The notes below the pieces were generated by a model. It had not been told where the DNA came from, made no database searches, and was given only the letters and a program-made list of their open reading frames with translations. From a virus, in IMG/VR virus record IMGVR_UViG_3300032086_003165, positions 1 to 22,000 of that record: DNA of 22,000 nucleotides; one strand, 5' to 3'. Positions within the stretch are counted from its first letter, which is position 1. Each line of letters begins with the position of its first letter. Below, one piece after another: positions 1-7,193 of this stretch. The translations under genes were made by a program, and so were the position numbers.

Positions 1-1
1 G

Positions 2-901
2 TTGCGTAAGTATATTATGGCTTCGTTCGCTAACGCTATTGCATGCGACCCCATGCGGGCTCAGCGCATGCTACTCCTCATGGGCGTGGGTGCTAGTGGT
101 AAGTCGACATTGATTGACGCAGTAGTGTCAACCATCGGTAGTCGAAACGCCTGCCGGGTAGATGACCTACGTAACCTCACAAAAGATGACAGCCGATACC
201 GCATCGACCTTGCTAAAAACATCCTGTGTATCTGCGGTGATGCTTCGGGCAACATCGGGAACAAGGATGTCCTAAAGCAAATCATCTCGAAAGAAGAGAT
301 TAGCGGCCGGAGGCTGTACAAAGAGATTGAGTACTTCTATCCTCGCGCTAGCCTACTCGTCGCCTCTAACGAGATTGGCTTTACTCACGCTTTAGGTGAT
401 TCAGGCATTAGTCGTCGTATCGACATCATTCAGTTTAACAACCCAGTGGCAGAGAAGGACCGCGACCCTTTTATAGGGGAGAAGCTAGCGGCACCGGCTG
501 AGCAGCGGGAGATGATACTGGACATGATTGACGCTATCATAGAGATGCAGAACAGCCACGGCAAGATGGTTCGCCCTGACTCCTTGGCTAAGGCGCTTAC
601 CGACCTGATGTACGACGGGGACTCGTTCCTTGCGTTCATGGGTTGGTGTGGTCTCGAGGCTGATGGCGAGACGGCGGAGGACGAGAGTACGGAGTGGCTG
701 CATCAATCAGCTTTGCGAGATGCCTACAACCGCTTCAGCGGCGAGTACGGGAACGCCACATTAGGCATGAAAGGGCTCAAGGGCAAGTGCCGTGTGCACG
801 GCTGCTCTATGAGGTCTGCAAGCGGCCGTTCGCACAACTTTAAGTTTAAGGTTGTCGACAACGACTTGTTTAGTAAAAACTTTTATCTAAGAGCAGAATG
901 A
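2..901 (+). CDS. D5/P4-type SF3 helicase-primase, C-terminal part (cut by the window edge)
   Basis: This is the replicative helicase (probably helicase-primase) of the phage. The visible 299 residues carry the superfamily 3 ATPase core: Walker A GVGASGKST at residues 28-36, a Walker B-like strand ILCICGDAS at 74-82, a sensor motif ASN at 121-123 and an arginine-finger candidate R138/R139 in GISRRID. The remaining C-terminal part, about 230-290, looks like the winged-helix region of poxvirus D5/phage P4 primase relatives. The frame is open to the left edge, so the TTG at position 2 is not a credible start, and an N-terminal primase or D5_N domain should lie upstream. The TGA stop overlaps the next ATG (ATGA at 898-901), which suggests translational coupling. 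Helicase assignment is firm; the primase half is inferred. Confidence 0.87.
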   Translation: MRKYIMASFANAIACDPMRAQRMLLLMGVGASGKSTLIDAVVSTIGSRNACRVDDLRNLTKDDSRYRIDLAKNILCICGDASGNIGNKDVLKQIISKEEISGRRLYKEIEYFYPRASLLVASNEIGFTHALGDSGISRRIDIIQFNNPVAEKDRDPFIGEKLAAPAEQREMILDMIDAIIEMQNSHGKMVRPDSLAKALTDLMYDGDSFLAFMGWCGLEADGETAEDESTEWLHQSALRDAYNRFSGEYGNATLGMKGLKGKCRVHGCSMRSASGRSHNFKFKVVDNDLFSKNFYLRAE

Positions 902-1437
902 AACTAGAACAACGATACCACAACGCGAGGCTTTTGTCGTTGAGTGAAGTGTGGCAACTAGCAAGCGACCTGAAGGCTGAGTGCGCAGAAGCCAACTACC
1001 CTCACAACAACCTAGCTGCTTGGTACCTTCGAAACAAGTGCTACCTTCCATTCTCTCTTATCGCGGAGCTGTGCGACTACTCTAGTAGCGACAAGGCTTC
1101 ACGTGCAGTAAAAGACGTTATGGATTCTAGCAGTCCCGTATGCATGAGCGAAGAGTATAGGGACATAATAGAGCTTTTTGATTGTCTCTCGTCGGAGTTC
1201 TATGGGTTGGGAGGTAATACGCTGTTGGAGCGAAGCCCTACGGAGTTTCAAACTTGCATGCTACTTGAGGCATCTGAGTTCGTAGGATACAAAGATAACC
1301 GACGAAACGGTCAATGGTTCGAACCTACCCCCAAACACTCCTCCCTCGCCACCTACATGGAGATAAAGAGGATGGAGGATATGGGGTGTAGCTGTGAGGA
1401 CATACTGTCTAATTTCACCTTTAAATCAAACAAATGA
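898..1437 (+). CDS. Hypothetical protein with a possible DnaA domain IV-like helix-turn-helix
   Basis: I do not recognise this 179-aa protein with certainty. Residues 38-74 (an A-W-Y-L-R helix, then S-L-I-A-E-L, then a third helix around S64-K72) have the spacing of the DnaA C-terminal DNA-binding domain or a generic trihelical fold. A D65 sits where DnaA has the D of its RDHTTV-type signature, but the H is absent. The rest is helical and Cys-rich (six or more Cys) with no membrane segment. It begins within the ATGA overlap of the helicase stop and ends in another ATGA overlap with the phosphoesterase, so it is made as part of the replication operon. A role in origin binding or helicase loading is only a guess from position and this weak similarity. 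Confidence 0.6.
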   Translation: MKLEQRYHNARLLSLSEVWQLASDLKAECAEANYPHNNLAAWYLRNKCYLPFSLIAELCDYSSSDKASRAVKDVMDSSSPVCMSEEYRDIIELFDCLSSEFYGLGGNTLLERSPTEFQTCMLLEASEFVGYKDNRRNGQWFEPTPKHSSLATYMEIKRMEDMGCSCEDILSNFTFKSNK

Positions 1438-2576
1438 GTTTATATTCAGTTTTCATGGAGCGCATCCTCGAGCTGTTCGCCGAGGGTAAGTCCAAGGCGG
1501 AGATAGCTAGGATTCTAAAAAAGGAATACGAGCTACCTCAGTCAGAAGAAACCCTTCGACGGGGAATATCGAATCAGCTCAGTTCTCTGCCAGAAGAGAC
1601 GGACCAGTCTGCCATTGAGGCCTTCGCGAAAAAGCACGGAATCAATGTCAAAGACATATCCTCTTATTGGCTAAAGGACGACAGCGGTATAAGTGTTAAC
1701 GTAAAAGCCAATAAAAATGAAACCACTTGGGAAGAGGTACGGGAAGAGATGCTTACTACTCTTGCATCTTATCGTCCGAACTTCGAGTATATACAGTATG
1801 ATAAGTGCGTGGATGGCCACTGCTTGGTCATTGACCCTGCGGACGTTCACATCGGTAAGCTCGCAGATTCATTCGAGACCGGTAGCGACTATGATTCACA
1901 GACTGCGGTTAAGCGCGTTAAGGAAGGTATTCGCGGAATCTTGCAAAAGGCAAGCGGATTCGAAATAGAGCAGATTGTCTTTGTGGGAGGTAACGACATA
2001 CTCCATATTGACAGTCCACAGCGCAAGACGACTTCTGGCACACCGCAAGATACCGACGGTATGTGGTTCCGCAACTTCAAGATAGCGCAGAAGCTGTACA
2101 TCGACCTCATCGGCAGCCTGCTCAAGATGGCTCCTGTTCACTTCGTATTCAACCCTTCGAATCACGACTACACGCACGGATTCTTCTTGTCCGACATGAT
2201 TTGCAACTACTTCGAAAACCACAAAGGGTTTACTCGTGACGCAGACTTGAAGCACAGAAAGTACTACGTGTATGGAAACAACCTCATCGGAACCACGCAC
2301 GGTGACGGCGCAAAGAATCAGGACCTGCCGCTCCTAATGGCTACAGAGGCCCCGCAAGAGTGGGCACGCACGAAGCACCGCTACATCTACACGCACCACG
2401 TGCACCACAAGATGAGCAAGGACTTTCAAGGCGTCACGCTAGAGAGCTTGCGGTCGCCTAGTGGTACCGACTCGTGGCACCACAGAAACGGATACCAACA
2501 TGCCCCCAAGGCCGTGGAGGGCTTTATTCACCATCCCGTGCACGGCCAAGTTGCACGGATAACACACAACTTTTAA
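1434..2576 (+). CDS. Calcineurin-like metallophosphoesterase with N-terminal helix-turn-helix
   Basis: This 380-aa protein has all the metal-binding blocks of the calcineurin-like phosphoesterase superfamily in order: DVH (D137, H139), GGND (185-188, D188), SNHD (242-245, N243/H244), THGD (288-291, H289) and a His-rich THHVHH block (320-325). It should therefore hydrolyse a phosphodiester or phosphomonoester with a di-metal centre. Residues 8-48 look like a resolvase-type helix-turn-helix (repeated AEGKSKAEIARIL-like pattern), followed by a spacer to about 125. This combination suggests a nuclease or phosphatase brought to DNA. Related phage proteins are usually annotated simply as phosphoesterase. 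The start overlaps the previous stop (ATGA). Substrate is unknown. Confidence 0.83.
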   Translation: MSLYSVFMERILELFAEGKSKAEIARILKKEYELPQSEETLRRGISNQLSSLPEETDQSAIEAFAKKHGINVKDISSYWLKDDSGISVNVKANKNETTWEEVREEMLTTLASYRPNFEYIQYDKCVDGHCLVIDPADVHIGKLADSFETGSDYDSQTAVKRVKEGIRGILQKASGFEIEQIVFVGGNDILHIDSPQRKTTSGTPQDTDGMWFRNFKIAQKLYIDLIGSLLKMAPVHFVFNPSNHDYTHGFFLSDMICNYFENHKGFTRDADLKHRKYYVYGNNLIGTTHGDGAKNQDLPLLMATEAPQEWARTKHRYIYTHHVHHKMSKDFQGVTLESLRSPSGTDSWHHRNGYQHAPKAVEGFIHHPVHGQVARITHNF

Positions 2577-2577
2577 G

Positions 2578-2778
2578 ATGATAGAATTTAAGTGTAAGGA
2601 ATGCGACCACTTACAGACAAGGACAGATACCACTATAAAAATCATAGATGGAGAAATGCGAATGACTGGAGATACCTGCGAGAAGTGCGGAGGAAGATGC
2701 GAACACGCAAATCCAAAGAAGGGCGTGCCCGGCATGTCATTCACCGACTCAGGGACCGGTAAAAAAAGGGTTTTATGA
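2578..2778 (+). CDS. Small zinc-ribbon-like protein
   Basis: This is a 66-aa hypothetical protein. Two CxxC knuckles, C6-x2-C9 and C34-x2-C37, with a further C41, are spaced as in zinc ribbons. The region between them is predicted to be beta strands with charged residues, and the C-terminus is basic (GTGKKRVL). It starts one base after the phosphoesterase stop, and its TGA overlaps the next ATG. Its function is unknown. Zinc ribbons of this size in phages can be regulators or nucleic-acid adaptors, but nothing here decides that. Confidence 0.62.
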   Translation: MIEFKCKECDHLQTRTDTTIKIIDGEMRMTGDTCEKCGGRCEHANPKKGVPGMSFTDSGTGKKRVL

Positions 2779-3026
2779 ACAAGTATGTTGCAGTACTATT
2801 GAGCGCACTGCTGCTTGAGATTGGCTCTACCATGTACATCAATGCAGTGGCCAACAAGGCGTTGGGAGCTGTTATGTTCTGGGCTTTCGTAGGTCCTTTC
2901 ATAGCGCTCCCATTTGCAGGGCTAGTAGCCGACGAGAAAACATGGTCAGGTCGTGTGCGCATTGCACTTGCGTCTGCGGTAGGTTACCTCTTGGGCGCTC
3001 TTCTATCTATGAATGTTATATTGTAA
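2775..3026 (+). CDS. Small integral membrane protein
   Basis: This 83-aa protein is almost entirely hydrophobic, with about three transmembrane helices: residues 3-24, 30-50 and 61-82. The only polar loop, DEKTWSGR, lies between helices 2 and 3. I recognise no catalytic motif and cannot name a family. Position between a phosphoesterase operon and ribonucleotide reductase suggests a host-takeover or membrane-anchoring role, but a small exporter or superinfection-exclusion protein would look the same. Translation is coupled to the upstream zinc-ribbon gene through an ATGA overlap at 2775-2778. Confidence 0.62.
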   Translation: MNKYVAVLLSALLLEIGSTMYINAVANKALGAVMFWAFVGPFIALPFAGLVADEKTWSGRVRIALASAVGYLLGALLSMNVIL

Positions 3027-3051
3027 TCTTAATCAATAGAAACCAAACGAA

Positions 3052-4944
3052 ATGGAAACACAAACTAAAACACCTTGGGGAGAGGTTGGGTACCCCGTAT
3101 ACAAGCGAACGTACTCGCGCCCAACAGAGAATGGAAAAACAGAGGAGTGGCCCGACACCGTGGAGCGAGTTATCGACGCATGTCGCGACCAGCTGAACGT
3201 AGGATTCACTCAGTTCGAGGAAGGGGAATTGCGAAAGATTATGCTTGGCCTAAAGGGTACTGTCGCTGGGCGCTTTTTGTGGCAACTCGGCACAAAGACG
3301 GTTGACAAGCTTGGCCTGCCCTCGCTTCAGAACTGCGCGTTTGTCGTGGTTGACGACCCTATTCGACCCTTCACTTGGGCATTCGAGATGCTTATGCTGG
3401 GTTCGGGCGTAGGGTTTAACATTCAGCGAGAGAACGTATACCAGCTCCCCAAGGTCAAGGCTCGGGTCAACGTTGAGCGCCATGACAAAAACGACGCCGA
3501 CTTCATCGTACCCGATAGTCGTGAAGGATGGGTTGAACTGCTCAGGAAGACCTTAGAAGCCTCGTTCGTGACCGGGGAAGGGTTTACCTATGCTGCGCAC
3601 ATGATACGCTCCAAGGGCTCTCCTATTAAAGGATTCGGAGGTACGGCTTCTGGCCCCGACGACTTGGTGTGGGGCATCGGTGAGATTAATAACATCCTGA
3701 ACAATCGTGCGGGTCAGCGCCTTAGTTCCGTAGATTGTTTGGACATCATGAACATTATCGGAAAGGTAGTTGTGGCAGGCAATGTCCGACGCTCTGCACA
3801 GATTGCCCTTGGCGACTACGACGACATCGAGTACCTGCGTGCCAAGCGATGGGACTTGGGCAACGTGCCAAACTGGCGAGCCATGTCCAACAACTCAGTC
3901 ATCTGCGAAGACACGTCTCTGCTTCCTGAAGAGTTCTGGGAAGGATATAAGGGTAACGGTGAGCCGTATGGCCTAATCAACCTCGAGTCGTCTCGACGCA
4001 TGGGCCGAACCGGTGAGACCGAGTATCCCGACCCAGACGTGCAGGGATACAACCCGTGTGCAGAACAATCTTTAGCGAACTTCGAGACGTGTTGCTTGGC
4101 TGAGGTTTACCTACCAAACATTGAGTCCGACTATGAGTTGCGGCAGGTGCTAAAGTTTTTGTACCGCATCAACAAGCATAGCCTTGCTATCAAGTGCGCC
4201 ATCAAAGAGACCGAGGACATCGTCCACAAAAACATGCGCATGGGAATCGGCGTGACCGGCTACTTGCAAGCGAGCGAGAAGCAGCGGTCGTGGCTCGACG
4301 GTGCGTACGAATACATTCGAAACTATGACACAGAATACTCTAAACTACACGGATTCCCAGCATCTATTAAACTTACAACAGTCAAGCCATCTGGAACGCT
4401 TAGTCTACTTGCTGGCGTTACATCAGGGGCTCACCCAGCGTACAGCCAGTACTACATTCGACGAATCCGAATGTCGTCTGATAGCAGCTTGGCCGCTACC
4501 GCCCGGAAGCAGGGGTACCCTGTGGAGTACGTGCTGAACTTCGACGGGACGGAAGACAAGTCCACTGTAGTGGTTAGCTTCCCTTGCAAAGTTCCTGAAG
4601 GCACCAAGCTCGCCAAAGACATGACCGCCGTGGACCAGTTAGAAGTTATCAAGCGACTGCAGAAGGAGTGGTCGGACAACTCGGTGTCTGTCACTATCTA
4701 CTACCGCAAGCACGAGCTCGACGACATCAAGCAGTGGCTCGAGGACAACTATCACGACGTGAAGTCTGTTTCGTTCTTGTTGCATAACGACCACGGATTC
4801 GCCCAAGCTCCCATGGAGGAGATTGACGAAAAAACCTACAAGCAGATGGCTGCCAAGGTCACTCCAATCGAAAGCCTCGAGGCGCTAGCACTTGAGGACG
4901 TCGAGGTTGAAGACTGCGACACAGGTGCTTGCCCTGTACGATGA
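3052..4944 (+). CDS. Adenosylcobalamin-dependent (class II) ribonucleoside triphosphate reductase, monomeric RTPR type
   Basis: It reduces ribonucleotides to deoxyribonucleotides for phage DNA synthesis using coenzyme B12 as the radical source. The N-terminal YKRTY at 17-21 is typical of RTPR. The three active-site cysteines are C95 (LQNCAF), C336 (NPCAEQ, with E338) and C347, the last two spaced 11 apart as in the Lactobacillus leichmannii enzyme. Other family blocks are GFGGTASGP (194-202), GNVRRSAQ (243-250) and VKPSGT (444-449). The tail ends CDTGACPVR, with the CxxxxC shuttle pair C622/C627 that re-reduces the active site. At 630 aa it is about 110 residues shorter than the L. leichmannii protein. 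Part of the loss lies between C95 and the DSREGW block. It is the last gene of the operon, with a leader lacking a Shine-Dalgarno sequence. No separate activase or small subunit is needed, and none is seen. Confidence 0.95.
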   Translation: METQTKTPWGEVGYPVYKRTYSRPTENGKTEEWPDTVERVIDACRDQLNVGFTQFEEGELRKIMLGLKGTVAGRFLWQLGTKTVDKLGLPSLQNCAFVVVDDPIRPFTWAFEMLMLGSGVGFNIQRENVYQLPKVKARVNVERHDKNDADFIVPDSREGWVELLRKTLEASFVTGEGFTYAAHMIRSKGSPIKGFGGTASGPDDLVWGIGEINNILNNRAGQRLSSVDCLDIMNIIGKVVVAGNVRRSAQIALGDYDDIEYLRAKRWDLGNVPNWRAMSNNSVICEDTSLLPEEFWEGYKGNGEPYGLINLESSRRMGRTGETEYPDPDVQGYNPCAEQSLANFETCCLAEVYLPNIESDYELRQVLKFLYRINKHSLAIKCAIKETEDIVHKNMRMGIGVTGYLQASEKQRSWLDGAYEYIRNYDTEYSKLHGFPASIKLTTVKPSGTLSLLAGVTSGAHPAYSQYYIRRIRMSSDSSLAATARKQGYPVEYVLNFDGTEDKSTVVVSFPCKVPEGTKLAKDMTAVDQLEVIKRLQKEWSDNSVSVTIYYRKHELDDIKQWLEDNYHDVKSVSFLLHNDHGFAQAPMEEIDEKTYKQMAAKVTPIESLEALALEDVEVEDCDTGACPVR

Positions 4945-4962
4945 AGCACTTAGGACAGTGCT

Positions 4963-4992
4963 GGGTATCTAGGCTCTACCACCTAGGGACCC
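4963..4992. other. Inverted repeat downstream of the reductase gene
   Basis: GGGTATCTAGG (4963-4973) pairs with CCTAGGGACCC (4982-4992): ten pairs out of eleven, including one G-T wobble, with one mismatch and an 8-nt loop. On the + strand it is followed only by TTTAAAC, so it is at best a weak terminator. It may instead protect the 3' end of the mRNA. Confidence 0.5.
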
Positions 4993-5003
4993 TTTAAACG
5001 ACA

Positions 5004-5049
5004 AAACCCCCTACCGCGCCACAAGGGTGCAGTAGGGGGTTTCTTTTTT
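5004..5049 (+). terminator. Rho-independent terminator of the + operon, possibly bidirectional
   Basis: AAACCCCCTAC (5004-5014) pairs perfectly with GTAGGGGGTTT (5032-5042). The 17-nt loop can extend the stem by five more pairs (5016-5020 with 5026-5030). A T-rich tail follows on the + strand to 5049. On the - strand the stem is followed by TTTTG, so the same hairpin can also end the late operon, whose last stop codon is at 5071. Confidence 0.85.
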
Positions 5050-5070
5050 CACCTCAAAAACCAACCACGG

Positions 5071-5502
5071 TTAAAGTTTAGTTTTCTCGTAGCTTCTTCC
5101 GGCGAAGTAAGCTCCAAAGGCGGTCAGTGATAAAACTTCTAGCAAGGATATGTAGTCTTCCTTTACGTCGAAGTTTAGGCTCTCGGTCGAATCCACTATC
5201 ACTAGGACCAAGTAGAGGCTCAGTAGCGTGATTAGCGACATGGGTCGCACCATTCGCGTCAGCCTGCTGCCGGACTGGTTGTCCGACACCCAGCGGGTGG
5301 TTATGGCTTCTTGAGCTATACGCTCGGCCTCAAGCATGCTTTTGTAGTATTCGGGGTCAGTCTTTTGTTCCTCAGACAGGAGGTTCTTGATTAGCCCAAG
5401 CGCCCCCTCGTCTGGCAGTGCGTCTTTAAAGACGTCAAATACGTTCGGTGCCTTTTCCTTTAGCCACGCACCGATTCGCGTTTCCTTTATTGTCTTCTCC
5501 AT
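5071..5502 (-). CDS. Holin of the 3TM / gene-transfer-release type
   Basis: This 143-aa protein has a long charged, amphipathic N-terminal half, then RWVSDNQSGSRLTRMVRPM (70-88), a stretch I associate with the 3TM holin family (Pfam GTA_holin_3TM). Two clear membrane helices follow, about 89-105 and 117-135, and the protein ends YEKTKL. It would form the inner-membrane lesion that lets the amidase out. The ATG at 5502 lies 68 nt inside the end of the amidase gene. The next Met is at residue 56, which would remove the conserved half, so this long overlap is probably real. It is the last gene of the late operon and runs into the convergent terminator. Confidence 0.72.
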   Translation of the reverse strand: MEKTIKETRIGAWLKEKAPNVFDVFKDALPDEGALGLIKNLLSEEQKTDPEYYKSMLEAERIAQEAITTRWVSDNQSGSRLTRMVRPMSLITLLSLYLVLVIVDSTESLNFDVKEDYISLLEVLSLTAFGAYFAGRSYEKTKL

Positions 5503-5911
5503 CTAACCATTCTTTTACATCAAAACTTGGACAAGCCTTGGTTACTCCCGGCAAGTCCCTGTGTCCACACACATACCTTATATCTGGATACATGCGCATT
5601 AGTCGGTTCACAAGTCTGTACAGCGAGTCTTTTTGAGCCTCGGTCCTGTTGTCTTCTGGCTCCATGTCGCTATTCACTCCACCCACGTAGCAGACGCCTA
5701 TACTGGACTTGTTGTACCCGTATGCGTGACTACCTGTCTTGTGAACATCTCTCCCTTCCTGCACGGTTCCGTTTCTAAGTATCACGAAGTGATACCCTAC
5801 GTCTGTCCATCCTCGTTCATTTACGTGCCACCCTCGAATGGTGTTCACGCCTATGTCCATGGTAGGTGGTGTCGCCGAGCAGTGTATAACTATCCTGTCT
5901 ACGAACCTCAC
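5435..5911 (-). CDS. N-acetylmuramoyl-L-alanine amidase endolysin (T7 lysozyme / Amidase_2 type)
   Basis: It cleaves the amide bond between N-acetylmuramic acid and L-alanine in peptidoglycan during lysis. The 158 residues are one Amidase_2 domain. Zinc ligands are H10 (VIHCSAT), H117 (GHRDLPG) and C127 (KACPSFD). Y40 and K125 match the catalytic Tyr and Lys of T7 lysozyme. There is no signal peptide and no separate wall-binding domain, as expected for a phage of Gram-negative bacteria relying on a holin. The start is GTG at 5911, overlapping the upstream TGA as GTGA. The first internal Met, residue 18, would lose H10. The last ~20 residues, rich in Lys, Gly and Asn, are encoded in the overlap with the holin gene. 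Confidence 0.93.
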   Translation of the reverse strand: MRFVDRIVIHCSATPPTMDIGVNTIRGWHVNERGWTDVGYHFVILRNGTVQEGRDVHKTGSHAYGYNKSSIGVCYVGGVNSDMEPEDNRTEAQKDSLYRLVNRLMRMYPDIRYVCGHRDLPGVTKACPSFDVKEWLDGEDNKGNANRCVAKGKGTERI

Positions 5912-6123
5912 GTCATGCCAGATTTTGCGAGCAAGATTTTGAGCTCCTGCACCGCGTCCATAAGTAAATCGAGTTTCTTATCCATAGACTCTTCTTTCTT
6001 TTCTAGATTTATGATTCTAGACTTGAGCACCATGACTTGTTGGTTAATCTTGACCCAAGCCCCTATTCCTCCCCCAAGTAGGAGGATGAACTCTAAAATC
6101 ATTCCTGTTGTAACCTCACTCAT
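5908..6123 (-). CDS. Small membrane-anchored coiled-coil protein, possible lysis accessory
   Basis: This 71-aa protein has one N-terminal transmembrane helix (about 8-27, with a GGGIG stretch), then a heptad-patterned helix from 30 to 66 (VLKSRIINLEKKEE...LDLLMDAVQELKILL). That layout fits inner-membrane spanin-like or XhlA-like lysis accessories, and it sits immediately before the amidase, but there is no sequence proof. It starts within the end of the preceding gene (8-nt overlap), and its stop overlaps the amidase GTG. Confidence 0.7.
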   Translation of the reverse strand: MSEVTTGMILEFILLLGGGIGAWVKINQQVMVLKSRIINLEKKEESMDKKLDLLMDAVQELKILLAKSGMT

Positions 6124-6331
6124 CTCTAAATATTTCTATAAGTTTGTCGCCGTTTTCACTAGCTGTAGTCCATGGTCTTTCGTTCCACTCGTCCAGCAGT
6201 ACACGTGTGCAGACCGCAATTTGGTCTTTCTGTGCGTCGTTGCTTTGATTGTCGAGGTGCATGAGTAGCGTTTGCTCGCCTATCACCCGCAGAAATTCAT
6301 TGATTAGTGGTAGTGTGTCTTGCTGAATCAT
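6116..6331 (-). CDS. Hypothetical 71-aa protein
   Basis: This is a soluble, acidic, helical protein with no recognised motif. Its ATG overlaps the stop of the upstream adhesin gene (ATGA at 6331-6328), and its end overlaps the next gene by 8 nt. This continuous coupling is the best evidence that it is a real gene. It lies at the border of the tail and lysis modules, so either role is possible. Confidence 0.6.
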   Translation of the reverse strand: MIQQDTLPLINEFLRVIGEQTLLMHLDNQSNDAQKDQIAVCTRVLLDEWNERPWTTASENGDKLIEIFRDE

Positions 6332-7191
6332 CCGTAGTAAATTGTGCTGTTTCGGGCTGAAATGTAAAACACCCCGTAATCTGTTTCCTCGCCGCTGAAC
6401 GCCCCGGTGCTGCTACCCATGAGTTTGAAGTATAACGTTTGCTGGTTGCCGTCAAACCGGACTTTGATGCTTTTTATCTCAGGCGCCGTGGCATACGTGC
6501 CAGTCTCCCACTGAATTTGCCACCAGTTATTGGCAGCCGAAGCCCCAAGCAGCCATGCCATCGTACCAGTCGTATTGCTGTCACAAGCCTTATACGCATC
6601 GTAACTGCTGCTGTAGAGGTGACCTTGGCTTACCACGATTCCAGTTTCCGACGTGTTGCTGGTGAGGTTCGTAGTTGGGTATGCCGTGCCCGTGCCTCCC
6701 GCACCAGTGCAGAAACGAATGTCGTCGATGGCTGTTCGTAGTGTGGTGGGGCTGCCGGTGCTGGTTACGGATTGAAGCCGCACGTAGTGGTCCTGCACGT
6801 AACTAATGTCGAAAGTCGCCGTTGCGGCGCTGCTTTGCACGTAGTCACCAAATTCTTGCGCCTTGACCGAAACAGTTCTCGTTCCTGTAGCCGCATTGGT
6901 GTCTGCAAACGACAGATTGGCGCTCAAACTATCCGCGCCGCTGTCGAGGGTGTGATTCACATCGGCATCGGCCACAGTAGTTGTTGCCCCGGCGGTCACA
7001 ATGCATTCGTAGTTTGGATTGGTGTAACCGCTGTGGTTGGTTACTTCAACGGATACGTTTCCAAATACGCCACCCGACAACGAAATAGTTGGGGTCGTGG
7101 TAGCAGTGCCACCACCCCCTCCACTTTGCGTAGTATAGAAGCCGTCAACGTTGTCAATGTTCGCAGTGCTTACTCCTGATATTTCTCCCAT
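6328..7191 (-). CDS. Tail adhesin with Ig-like and discoidin-like domains
   Basis: I start this 287-aa protein at MGEISG (ATG 7191), two bases after the fibre stop. A start at 7236 would overlap the fibre gene by about 40 nt for no gain. Residues 1-22 (GVSTANIDNVDGF) resemble the short N-terminal attachment segment of some phage tail proteins. A G5 linker lies at 24-28. Residues about 31-131 are a Thr/Ser/Val-rich beta region that could be an Ig-like domain. Residues about 132-287 resemble a discoidin (F5/8 type C) galactose-binding fold: YDAYKACDSNTTG (197-209), NNWWQIQW (221-228) and a final strand pattern EIKSIKVRF. This suggests binding of surface sugars. It is a likely receptor-binding or accessory adhesin attached near the fibre. 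Confidence 0.72.
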   Translation of the reverse strand: MGEISGVSTANIDNVDGFYTTQSGGGGGTATTTPTISLSGGVFGNVSVEVTNHSGYTNPNYECIVTAGATTTVADADVNHTLDSGADSLSANLSFADTNAATGTRTVSVKAQEFGDYVQSSAATATFDISYVQDHYVRLQSVTSTGSPTTLRTAIDDIRFCTGAGGTGTAYPTTNLTSNTSETGIVVSQGHLYSSSYDAYKACDSNTTGTMAWLLGASAANNWWQIQWETGTYATAPEIKSIKVRFDGNQQTLYFKLMGSSTGAFSGEETDYGVFYISARNSTIYYG

Positions 7192-7193
7192 GA

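Noticed and set aside
2-4. TTG at position 2 as the start of the helicase
   Set aside because: The Walker A motif would be only 28 residues from the start. The frame is open to the window edge, so the gene simply continues upstream.
5633-6268. Long + strand open frame (211 codons) across the lysis genes
   Set aside because: It is antisense to the amidase, whose zinc-binding residues are recognisable, and to two coupled small genes. The translation has no domain, and its composition is that of a shadow frame.
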